From Verrucomicrobia subdivision 6 bacterium (lineage in GTDB: Bacteria > Verrucomicrobiota > Verrucomicrobiia > Methylacidiphilales > Verrucolacustridaceae): DNA of 9,273 nucleotides. Shown here one piece after another: positions 1 to 4,842 of the stretch. The stretch's first letter is position 1. Every line of letters begins with the position of its first letter. The position numbers were made by a program, and so were the translations under genes. Location of the stretch: contig CAMBGW010000034.1 in the NCBI GenBank assembly GCA_945866245.1, positions 1 through 9,273 of the forward strand. The letters run 5' to 3'. The notes beneath the pieces are model-generated. The model was not told where the DNA came from. It worked only from the letters and a program-made list of their open reading frames with translations, and did not search any database.

Positions 1-142
1 TTTTAACTAATTCGGGGGAGTATCGGCAGGCGTATCGAAACGCGCTCGTAATGACTTCGCCGGTTGCCCACATCTGATCCTCCTTCGAGCATCCACTGAC
101 CGCCAACATTCCCCCCATTAATAAAGCAGAGATTAGTTTCAT
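1..142 (-). CDS. Putative lipoprotein, N-terminal part only (runs off the left edge)
   Basis: Reading from the ATG at 142 down to position 1 gives 47 codons without a stop. The protein begins MKLISALLMGGMLAVSGCSK: a short basic start, a hydrophobic stretch and a lipobox (V-S-G-C) with the cysteine at residue 18. This fits signal peptidase II processing and lipid anchoring, so the product is probably an envelope lipoprotein. The mature part seen (SKEDQMWATGEVITSAFRYA and a little more) does not match a family I recognise. A purine-rich GGGGAG lies about 12 bases before the ATG, slightly far for a ribosome binding site. Two other ATGs just upstream (150 and 146) are out of frame, and the one at 150 meets a stop at once. 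The gene lies downstream of the tRNA-Gly gene on the same strand, with 128 bases between. Function is unknown; the lipoprotein call rests on the signal sequence alone. Confidence 0.7.
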   Translation of the reverse strand, partial: MKLISALLMGGMLAVSGCSKEDQMWATGEVITSAFRYACRYSPELVK

Positions 143-270
143 CCATTCATTCTGCTCCCCTCTCCCACCTGATAGCAAGCGGGGGGAGAGCCATAGATTA
201 CACCAATGACAAATCCCAACATCTGTCTAAGTATTTTCAATAATAAGCTATTCGCTATTGATCAACAAAG
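143..270. other. Intergenic region between tRNA-Gly and the lipoprotein gene
   Basis: No gene is visible in these 128 bases. The region is AT-rich near the tRNA and turns G/C-homopolymeric near the lipoprotein start (a run of six G at 181-186). It should hold the lipoprotein promoter, but I see no good -35/-10 pair. On the minus strand, TTGGGA followed about 18 bases later by TATGGC is the nearest candidate and is weak. No convincing U-tract terminator follows tRNA-Gly. Confidence 0.5.
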
Positions 271-344
271 TGGTGCGGCTGGAGGGAATCGAACCCTCGT
301 GTCTAGCTTGGAAGGCTAGCGTTCTGCCATTGAACTACAGCCGC
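271..344 (-). tRNA. tRNA-Gly (anticodon TCC), with encoded CCA
   Basis: The reverse complement folds as a standard cloverleaf. The acceptor stem is GCGGCTG paired with CAGCCGC, the anticodon stem is CTAGC/GCTAG around loop CTTCCAA (anticodon TCC), and the T arm is GAGGG-TTCGATT-CCCTC. The discriminator is A at 274, followed by an encoded CCA at 271-273. It reads glycine GGA/GGG codons. It lies 8 bases downstream of tRNA-Arg, and the two are probably co-transcribed and then separated by RNase processing. Of the three tRNA genes in the window, this is the only one that encodes its CCA end. Confidence 0.96.
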
Positions 345-352
345 AAACCATC

Positions 353-426
353 TGCGCCGTAGAAGATTTGAACTTCTAACCTCCTGATCCGTAGTCAGGT
401 GCTCTATCCAGTTGAGCTAACAGCGC
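353..426 (-). tRNA. tRNA-Arg (anticodon ACG)
   Basis: The reverse complement gives acceptor GCGCTGT paired with ACGGCGC (one G-T pair), a D arm with GCTC/GAGC, anticodon stem CCTGA/TCAGG around loop CTACGGA (anticodon ACG), and a T arm AGAAG-TTCAAAT-CTTCT. The discriminator is A at 353. The next bases are GAT, so CCA is not encoded and must be added by the nucleotidyltransferase. The first anticodon base should be deaminated to inosine by TadA to read CGU, CGC and CGA. The gene starts 18 bases after the stop of the 325-residue protein gene, on the same strand. Confidence 0.96.
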
Positions 427-444
427 GTAATCAGAAATCCTACC

Positions 445-1422
445 TCAAGGCGCCTTTTCGGGCAATGCCGGTGAACCCTCACCCAACGCCTGCTTCATCT
501 CCCCGATCCACTCCGCAATCTTTGGATGGTAGGGACAGGACTTCAGTATCTCCATCTTCTTGGCCCACGCCGCCTCTTGATCCCCCATCTTTTCTAAATC
601 ATCCGCCCGCTCCCACATCAGTTCAGGACGCTTCAAAACCTTATAATCATCTAACCCCAACGTTTTGACCTCTTTCCCCATCCCCTCATCCATCGCCGCA
701 ATTCGCAGATCCCAAAGCCGGATCAGCTCCTGGCTCTTTGCTTTTCGCAAGCGCGGTCTCACCACCAGATTGAAAATAGCCCCCACCGATGAAGAAGACA
801 CCGTCGCCTCCTTCACCTCCCCCAAAAAACCCTGGATTTGCCGATCCCTCACCAAAGGACTCTCCAAGGCAGGATACGCAAAATCATCCCCACTCGGCTT
901 CGCCTGCCTCTTTCCACCCCCAGCTTTTTTCTCCACCTTTGCCGGAGTTTTTGCCACATCGACCACACTCTCCACCTTGTCCTTCGTATCCATGAGACGC
1001 TCCCAGTACATCCCCCACTCCTCCGCCCTCGGTGCCTCCTTCTCCCCCAAAGCTTGCCGACAAACTAAACCCACATACTGCACGTGCAGTTGTACCGCCT
1101 CACCAAACTCAAGAGAGGCGATCTTCTCCTTATTCTCGATCCTCCACTGCTGATAGCGTCCTTCCCCATCCTGCGCATGGCCAAATTCCACATTGCGATA
1201 GCTATCCAAATAAAGCTGAACCGCCTTAAACTTATCTCCCCCCGCCTCTGAAAGCTCTTTCGCTGCCTTAGCCAAAAGGTCTTGAGTCAATTTCTCGTTC
1301 TTCGCCTCAATCTCTTTTAACTCCGCCAACGCCTTGGCCCGATCCAACTTCGCCTCCTGCCCCGAAACCCGCCCCCCCAGAAGCGCCAACCCCACAACCA
1401 GTGTGCCCAAGATGAATCTCAT
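445..1422 (-). CDS. Secreted protein of unknown function, 325 residues
   Basis: The product starts MRFILGTLVVGLALLGGRVS and looks like a Sec signal peptide with likely cleavage near residues 20-22 (VSG|QE); there is no lipobox cysteine. Residues 25-65 are highly charged and probably helical (ALAELKEIEAKNEKL). Residues 65-145 contain a YLDSYRNVEF element and a tryptophan-containing helix (YQQWRIENKEK). A low-complexity basic linker follows at about 160-178 (KVEKKAGGGKRQAKPSG). Residues 185-250 (SPLVRDRQIQGFLGEVKE onward) form a second helical block, and the C-terminal part is also helical. I recall similar secreted proteins with this layout in Verrucomicrobiota, but I know of no function and see no catalytic motif. 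The start at 1422 is supported by the signal peptide; a weak TGAGAT lies a few bases before it. The gene is divergent from tRNA-Tyr and ends 18 bases before tRNA-Arg. The small overlapping frames on the plus strand are not credible genes. Confidence 0.85.
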   Translation of the reverse strand: MRFILGTLVVGLALLGGRVSGQEAKLDRAKALAELKEIEAKNEKLTQDLLAKAAKELSEAGGDKFKAVQLYLDSYRNVEFGHAQDGEGRYQQWRIENKEKIASLEFGEAVQLHVQYVGLVCRQALGEKEAPRAEEWGMYWERLMDTKDKVESVVDVAKTPAKVEKKAGGGKRQAKPSGDDFAYPALESPLVRDRQIQGFLGEVKEATVSSSSVGAIFNLVVRPRLRKAKSQELIRLWDLRIAAMDEGMGKEVKTLGLDDYKVLKRPELMWERADDLEKMGDQEAAWAKKMEILKSCPYHPKIAEWIGEMKQALGEGSPALPEKAP

Positions 1423-1519
1423 ACCATCTCAAAATGGAGCAAAGCCCCGCAGAGACCATGTTTTTTCTTGGGATCGTTTTTGACCGCACCCCTCTTTTTT
1501 GCGAGTCTTTCCAGTTCAC

Positions 1520-1602
1520 GGGCGGATACCGAAGTGGCCAAACGGGGCAGACTGTAAATCTGCTGGCTCACGCCTTCGCTGGTTCGAATCCAGCTCCGCC
1601 CA
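1520..1602 (+). tRNA. tRNA-Tyr (anticodon GTA)
   Basis: This is a class II tRNA of 83 bases. Acceptor GGGCGGA (1520-1526) pairs with TCCGCCC (1595-1601), and the discriminator is A1602. The anticodon stem GCAGA/TCTGC encloses loop CTGTAAA with anticodon GTA at 1554-1556. A long variable arm of 14 bases (1564-1577) is typical of bacterial tRNA-Tyr, and the T arm is GCTGG-TTCGAAT-CCAGC. CCA is not encoded, because A1602 is followed by ACTTC. It precedes the membrane-protein gene at 1677 by 74 bases on the same strand. Confidence 0.96.
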
Positions 1603-1676
1603 ACTTCTTCCCCTCTTTTCCCCATCGCCCCCTCCCATCTCTTTCCGTCCTCTCCCATATCCGCTACTAATCTTTC
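1603..1676 (+). promoter_or_regulatory. Pyrimidine-rich leader with a -10-like element before the gene at 1677
   Basis: By hand count 63 of these 74 bases are C or T, and no Shine-Dalgarno sequence is present. TACTAAT at 1665-1671 resembles a -10 element. If it is one, transcription would start at about the ATG (1677) and the mRNA would be leaderless. No good -35 is visible. The gene could instead be co-transcribed from the tRNA-Tyr promoter. This is a tentative call. Confidence 0.3.
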
Positions 1677-2042
1677 ATGGCCATTTCTCTTCTGCCCTAC
1701 GAGCACCACCGCGAACCGCTGGCCCCGCACCACGTCTTCCTCCGCCGCATCCTGCTCCACTTGGCCATGGCCATCGGCTTGATCAGCGTCTCCCTCGGAA
1801 TCGGGATCCTCGGATATCATCAACTCGGCGGATTGGCTTGGGAGGATGCCCTCGTCGAAGCCTCCATGCTCATGGGCGGACAGGGTCCCGTCTACGGCCA
1901 GAGCCTAACCACTGTCCCTGCCAAACTTTTTTCCTCCGCATACGCCCTCTTCTCTGGAATCGTCCTCATCGCCCTCTTCGGCATCATTCTGGCACCCATC
2001 TTTCACCGCATTCTCCACCGCTTGCACGTATCGGAAAAATAA
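1677..2042 (+). CDS. Two-helix membrane protein with a potassium-channel-like pore loop
   Basis: The 121-residue product has a cytoplasmic-looking N-terminus (to about residue 25, ending HHVFLRR), a first membrane helix at about 26-47 (rich in G, I, L and S), a loop with a short amphipathic helix (about 53-66), the motif MGGQGPV (66-72), a second membrane helix at about 84-107, and a basic histidine-rich tail (FHRILHRLH). The order helix, pore helix, glycine-rich turn, helix matches two-helix ion channels of the KcsA/Ion_trans_2 type, and MGGQGP sits where TVGYGD would be. I infer a channel-related fold. The canonical TVGYG residues are altered, so potassium selectivity cannot be assumed. The start is the first ATG in frame and no ribosome binding site is seen. 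The stop lies 9 bases before the deaminase gene, so the two are probably one operon. Similar small membrane proteins occur in Verrucomicrobiota and other phyla under hypothetical names, to my recollection. Confidence 0.8.
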   Translation: MAISLLPYEHHREPLAPHHVFLRRILLHLAMAIGLISVSLGIGILGYHQLGGLAWEDALVEASMLMGGQGPVYGQSLTTVPAKLFSSAYALFSGIVLIALFGIILAPIFHRILHRLHVSEK

Positions 2043-2051
2043 ATTCCTCTC

Positions 2052-2471
2052 ATGAAAGATAAATGGATCCAGCTCGCCCTCCGCCTCGCCGAGGCCACCG
2101 CCCCCACCAGCACCGATCGCTATCACAAAGTCGGCTGCGCCATTCTCCGCAAAGAAGGAAGCGTCTGTGGGATCGGCTTCAATGGCCAACCCCCGGGAGT
2201 TGAACTGACAAACGACGAAGCCCTCCACCGCGACTTCCGTCGCCGCCTCACCACCCACGCCGAAAGCAACGCCCTCGCTTTCTGCAAACCCGGCGAGCCC
2301 TACCTGCTCGCCGTCACTCTCCCCCCGTGTGATCGCTGCCTCGTCGATGCAGTCCGTTACGGAGTAAAAATCATCGTCTGCCGCCCCAGCCCCGAACCAG
2401 ACACCCACCCCGTCCCACACGAATTGGCGAGAAGGCTGAACGTGGAAATTAGAGTCATCGCAAGGGATTAA
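2052..2471 (+). CDS. dCMP deaminase family protein (zinc-dependent)
   Basis: The 139-residue product has the cytidine/deoxycytidylate deaminase signature. H69-A70-E71 (THAESNAL) supplies a zinc ligand and the proton-shuttling glutamate, and P92-C93-D94-R95-C96 (LPPCDRC) supplies the other two zinc ligands. GIGFNGQPPG at 40-49 corresponds to the GYNGxPxG segment of dCMP deaminases (ComEB/Dctd type), which favours dCMP over free cytidine or guanine as substrate. The expected reaction is dCMP to dUMP, feeding thymidylate synthesis in the cytoplasm. At 139 residues it is shorter than the roughly 180-190 residues usual in ComEB-type enzymes, so the exact substrate is not certain. It follows the pore-loop gene by 9 bases (ATTCCTCTC, no Shine-Dalgarno), suggesting coupled translation or an SD-independent start. 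It is convergent with pheS, with only 12 bases between the stops. Confidence 0.85.
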   Translation: MKDKWIQLALRLAEATAPTSTDRYHKVGCAILRKEGSVCGIGFNGQPPGVELTNDEALHRDFRRRLTTHAESNALAFCKPGEPYLLAVTLPPCDRCLVDAVRYGVKIIVCRPSPEPDTHPVPHELARRLNVEIRVIARD

Positions 2472-2477
2472 TCCCTT
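2462..2477. repeat. Perfect 16-base palindrome at the pheS/deaminase convergence
   Basis: AAGGGATTAATCCCTT reads the same on both strands and spans the deaminase stop codon (2469-2471). As RNA it can form a 6-bp stem with loop TTAA on either transcript. There is no following U-tract on either strand, so it is not a textbook terminator. A role as a bidirectional 3' hairpin is possible. Confidence 0.4.
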
Positions 2478-2483
2478 CCGATT

Positions 2484-3524
2484 TCACACCGCCCCGTGGG
2501 CGGCAAACTGCTTTAAAAATCTCACATCGTTCTCGTACAAAAGTCGCAGGTCGGGAATCCCGTGCCGAACCATCGCGATCCGCTCCACCCCCAACCCAAA
2601 GGCGTATCCCGTAAATTTCTCTGGATCCACTCCCACCCCACGCAAAACCTTCGGATGCACTAGTCCGCATCCCGCGATCTCTAACCACTCTTTTCCGCGA
2701 AATGTTTTTCCAGGAATGGAACAGTCCACTTCAAAACTCGGCTCGGTGAACGGGAAGTAGTGGGGCCGTAACCTCACCTTGGTTCCCTCCCCCAAAAGTT
2801 CTCGAAAGAAAAACTCCAACACCCCTTTGAGATGGGGCAGACCAATTCCTTCCCCCACACAAAGTCCCTCCACCTGATGAAAGAAAATCCCGTGAGTCGC
2901 ATCCACCTCGTCCCGCCGATAGCAGCGGCCAGGGGCGATGATCTTGATCGGTGGCTTCCTTTTTTCCAAAACGCGAATTTGCACAGGAGAGGTCTGCGTC
3001 CGTAAAAGCCATCGCCCGTGTGGTCCTGGAGGCAGATTCAGATAAAAGGTATCCGCCTCGTCCCGCGCCGGATGATCCGGTTGCGTATTTAAAGCATCAA
3101 AATTGTGGTGCTCCGTTTCGATCTCCGGTCCGTCCGCTAGGGCAAACCCGAGCCGATGAAAAATATCGGTAATCCGATCCAAGGTTTGCGTCACCACATG
3201 CTGTGCGCCTGATGGCGTCGGGCGACCCGGCAAGGTCACGTCCACTCCGCTCGCTCCTGCTCCGGCTTCACTCCCTCCTCCCGCGGCCTGCTTTTCCCAC
3301 GCCTCCTCCAGCGCCTTGCGTAGATCGTTGGCCGCTTTGCCCGCCGCCGGCCGCTCGGCTGGGGGCAAACTTTTCAACCCATCGAGCAATTTTTGCGTCT
3401 CTCCTTGCCGGCCCAAGTAACGGGTCCGCCACGCCTGCATGGCTGGGGCATTCTTGGCATCCGAAAGCTCCGCCAAAGCTCGTGTGTGAATCCCCGCAAA
3501 ATCTGGGGAAGAAGGAAGGGACAC
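2484..3524 (-). CDS. pheS: Phenylalanyl-tRNA synthetase alpha subunit
   Basis: This is the catalytic subunit that charges tRNA-Phe, normally acting as an alpha2-beta2 tetramer with PheT. The 346 residues match the usual family length. An N-terminal helical arm (about 1-95) contains a glycine/alanine-rich segment at 80-92. The class II catalytic core follows: the motif 1 region around GFALADGPEIETEHHNFD (126-143), motif 2 at GRCYRRDEVDATH (199-211), FPFTEPSFEVD (257-267), and motif 3 at GYAFGLGVERIAM (306-318). The start is GTG at 3524, followed by SLPSSPDFAGI; no better in-frame start lies upstream, and the ribosome binding site is weak (GGGA). The gene follows rplT by 15 bases and is the last of the infC operon. 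pheT, which commonly follows pheS, is absent: the next gene is on the opposite strand. PheT must therefore be encoded elsewhere. Confidence 0.97.
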   Translation of the reverse strand: MSLPSSPDFAGIHTRALAELSDAKNAPAMQAWRTRYLGRQGETQKLLDGLKSLPPAERPAAGKAANDLRKALEEAWEKQAAGGGSEAGAGASGVDVTLPGRPTPSGAQHVVTQTLDRITDIFHRLGFALADGPEIETEHHNFDALNTQPDHPARDEADTFYLNLPPGPHGRWLLRTQTSPVQIRVLEKRKPPIKIIAPGRCYRRDEVDATHGIFFHQVEGLCVGEGIGLPHLKGVLEFFFRELLGEGTKVRLRPHYFPFTEPSFEVDCSIPGKTFRGKEWLEIAGCGLVHPKVLRGVGVDPEKFTGYAFGLGVERIAMVRHGIPDLRLLYENDVRFLKQFAAHGAV

Positions 3525-3539
3525 AGAGGGTCCCGCGGG

Positions 3540-3887
3540 TTAGCCGCGCGTGGCTTGAATCACCGCAGCAAATGCCGCCGGCTCATGAATCGCCAGGTCG
3601 GCCAAAACTTTTCGATCCAGCTCCACTCCCGCTTTGCGCAACGCTCCCGCAAAGGTGCTGTAGTTCATCCCTTGCGCTTTGCAGGCGGCACTCAAACGGG
3701 CGATCCAGAGGTTGCGGAAATTGCGCTTCTTGGTCTTGCGATCGCGGTACGACCAGTACTTCGCCTTCATCGTGGCGTCTTTGGCGTAACGGAAAAGCTT
3801 ACTCCTCCGTCCGCGATACCCAGCTGCGCTGGCGACTACGCGTTTGCGACGTTCACGAGAGGCAGGTGCATTGGTGGCGCGGGGCAT
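3540..3887 (-). CDS. rplT: Large ribosomal subunit protein L20 (bL20)
   Basis: The 115-residue product is a full-length L20. It has the basic N-terminal extension (MPRATNAPASRERRKRVVAS), the GYRGRRSKLFRYAKDA segment, the YSYRDRKTKKRNFR-type helix (here YWSYRDRKTKKRNFRNLWIA, with R and K contacting 23S rRNA), and the C-terminal globular domain with LAACKAQGMNYSTF-like sequence and GVELDRKVLADLA. L20 is an early assembly protein of the 50S subunit and, in several bacteria, represses its own operon by binding the mRNA. Whether it does so here cannot be seen. The start is ATG at 3887, with a clear AGGAG overlapping the rpmI stop. It lies between rpmI (9-base gap) and pheS. Confidence 0.98.
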   Translation of the reverse strand: MPRATNAPASRERRKRVVASAAGYRGRRSKLFRYAKDATMKAKYWSYRDRKTKKRNFRNLWIARLSAACKAQGMNYSTFAGALRKAGVELDRKVLADLAIHEPAAFAAVIQATRG

Positions 3888-3899
3888 GGTGAACTCCTA
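3888..3899 (-). promoter_or_regulatory. Ribosome binding site of rplT overlapping the rpmI stop
   Basis: On the minus strand TAGGAGTTCACC precedes the rplT ATG. The rpmI stop TAG is the first part of an AGGAG Shine-Dalgarno sequence with a 6-base spacer. This is the clearest Shine-Dalgarno site in the window, and it would let ribosomes terminating on rpmI reinitiate on rplT, keeping L35 and L20 output matched. Confidence 0.7.
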
Positions 3900-4106
3900 G
3901 CGGAAGGGTAGGTTTTCCAAAATACGAGCCATGTCGGTCTTATCCAACACGGCGATCTTGCCCAAACGACGCATCCGCTTCCGATTCTTACTGGAAGCTA
4001 AATGACGACGACCGGGCTTCCCGAAAAGGATCTTTCCGCTAGCCGTCACTTTAAAGCGCTTGGCCGCGGACTTCTTGGTCTTTCTGCGAGAGATCGGTTT
4101 AGGCAT
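3897..4106 (-). CDS. rpmI: Large ribosomal subunit protein L35 (bL35)
   Basis: The 69-residue, very basic product starts MPKPISRRKTKKSAAKRFKV, matching the L35 signature (MPKxKTxKxAAKRFKxTxxGK). It continues with TASGKILFGKPGRRHLASSK, and RKRMRRLGK completes the family pattern. L35 binds 23S rRNA in the 50S subunit. Its length is close to the usual 64-66 residues. The ATG at 4106 lies inside the 3' end of infC (8-base overlap, ATGCCTAA), which implies translational coupling; a GAAGG just upstream can act as the ribosome binding site. The stop TAG contributes to the rplT Shine-Dalgarno sequence. Confidence 0.98.
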   Translation of the reverse strand: MPKPISRRKTKKSAAKRFKVTASGKILFGKPGRRHLASSKNRKRMRRLGKIAVLDKTDMARILENLPFR

Positions 4107-4749
4107 GGGAACCTTCGGAGGGGGCCGATGTTGGGGTTTCTACGGGGGAGGCTTGAGCCGTCTCGGTACCCTCCGTTTCGCTGTCCTCATCCTCGTAAGC
4201 CCCCTCGGCTTTCTCGGTCGTCCAGCGCCGCACCCGCTTCTTAGCGGGGAGAGGATTTAACATCATTGTGATGTTTCTGCCAATCAATTTCGGGTTGGCA
4301 TCCGCCACCGCCACCAGCTTCAAATCCTCCCGAATCGTCTTAACGAGAGCTTGGCCCAAATCTTGGTGCTGCATTTCCCGCCCTCGGAAGGCCATGACCA
4401 CCTTCACTTTCATCCCTTTCCATAAGAAAGTTTCCGTCTGCCTCATCTTGGTCGCGTAATCATGAGGGTCGATATTTACGTGGAACTTCATTTCCTTCAC
4501 CTTCGCCGCCAAATTGTGCCGCTTGGCCTCCCTCTCCCGCTTATCCATCTCATAGCGGTACTTGCCGAAATCTAGAATTTTACAGACCGGCGGATTGCTC
4601 GCCCCGCTCACCTCCACCAAATCCAACCCCGCTGCCCGCGCCGCATTCATCGCGTCATTGAAATTCATCACCCCCCGCTTTTGACCCTCCGCATCCACCA
4701 GGAAAACCTCCCGAGCACGGATCCTGTGATTCGCTCGTAACTCTTGCAT
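4099..4749 (-). CDS. infC: Translation initiation factor IF-3 with an acidic C-terminal tail
   Basis: IF-3 binds the 30S subunit, prevents premature 50S joining and checks initiator tRNA. The N-terminal domain (about 8-75) has IRAREVFLVDAEGQKRGV and LDLVEVSGASNPPVCKILDF. The C-terminal domain (about 83-167) has VKEMKFHVNIDPHDYATK, KVKVVMAFRGREM and the closing NITMMLNPLPAKK. Residues from about 177 to 216 form an extra low-complexity tail rich in E, D, S, T and P (such as EGAYEDEDSETEGTETAQA) that is absent from the compact E. coli-type protein. Many infC genes use ATT/ATC starts, but here an ATG at 4749 fits. No ATG, GTG or TTG lies between it and the in-frame stop upstream, and GGGCGGA about 9 bases before it is a possible ribosome binding site. 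The ATG overlaps the stop of a 14-codon reading frame (TAATG). The gene heads the infC-rpmI-rplT-pheS operon. Confidence 0.96.
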   Translation of the reverse strand: MQELRANHRIRAREVFLVDAEGQKRGVMNFNDAMNAARAAGLDLVEVSGASNPPVCKILDFGKYRYEMDKREREAKRHNLAAKVKEMKFHVNIDPHDYATKMRQTETFLWKGMKVKVVMAFRGREMQHQDLGQALVKTIREDLKLVAVADANPKLIGRNITMMLNPLPAKKRVRRWTTEKAEGAYEDEDSETEGTETAQASPVETPTSAPSEGSHA

Positions 4750-4793
4750 TAGCTGCGTCCGCCCACGACCCGTCGCTGAACCAGCGACAACAT
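4749..4793 (-). other. Candidate 14-codon upstream reading frame, stop overlapping the infC start
   Basis: From ATG at 4793 the frame reads MLSLVQRRVVGGRS and stops with TAA at 4751-4749, whose last A is the A of the infC ATG (TAATG). A 7-bp hairpin (4772-4788) lies inside this frame. Ribosomes translating it would open the hairpin and could reinitiate at infC. It resembles no known leader peptide I recognise. Short frames arise easily by chance, so confidence is low. Confidence 0.35.
4772..4788 (-). promoter_or_regulatory. Perfect 7-bp hairpin in the infC leader
   Basis: On the minus strand GTCGCTG and CAGCGAC pair perfectly around a three-base loop (GTT). The stem ends about 22 bases before the infC ATG and is not followed by a U-tract, so it is a leader structure rather than a terminator. 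It could affect ribosome access to infC. Confidence 0.5.
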
Positions 4794-4816
4794 TAAAGGG
4801 AAAAAAGGAAAGACAT
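4793..4816 (-). other. Candidate 7-codon upstream reading frame (MSFLFSL)
   Basis: ATG at 4816 starts MSFLFSL, ending with TAA at 4795-4793; this stop overlaps the ATG of the next short frame in the same TAATG arrangement. Two of the seven codons are Phe, which is notable in front of an operon containing pheS, but far fewer than in the E. coli pheST leader peptide. No ribosome binding site is visible. Chance is a real alternative. Confidence 0.25.
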
Positions 4817-4825
4817 TAGAAAACA

Positions 4826-4842
4826 GCGGTCAAACAGACCAC
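4826..4842 (-). promoter_or_regulatory. Small hairpin followed by a T-rich run in the infC leader (possible attenuator)
   Basis: On the minus strand GTGGTC and GACCGC form a 6-bp stem (one G-T pair) around TGTTT, followed by TGTTTTCT. This is a short stem with an imperfect U-tract, at best a weak terminator or attenuator. It lies just before the 7-codon frame. Confidence 0.25.

Noticed and set aside
241..270. Possible terminator after tRNA-Gly (CAATA/TATTG inverted repeat)
   Set aside because: The stem is AT-only with a bulge and is not followed by a U-tract on the minus strand.
271..426. tRNA genes as phage or island attachment sites
   Set aside because: No integrase gene and no second copy of a tRNA 3' end is visible in the window.
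1440..1519. Promoter for tRNA-Tyr (TTGACC near 1479)
   Set aside because: The -35-like hexamer has no acceptable -10 at the right spacing, so I do not call it.
1499..2062. 187-codon plus-strand frame overlapping tRNA-Tyr and the pore-loop gene
   Set aside because: It runs through a tRNA gene and is a shadow frame of the membrane protein; its composition is Arg/Pro/His-rich low complexity with no domain.
1905..2420. 171-codon minus-strand frame across the pore-loop and deaminase genes
   Set aside because: The HAE and PCxxC motifs place the real coding on the plus strand; the antisense product is acidic, Gly/Ala-rich and unlike any family.
3203..3911. Long plus-strand frames across pheS, rplT and rpmI
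   Set aside because: They are antisense to ribosomal protein and synthetase genes that are certain.
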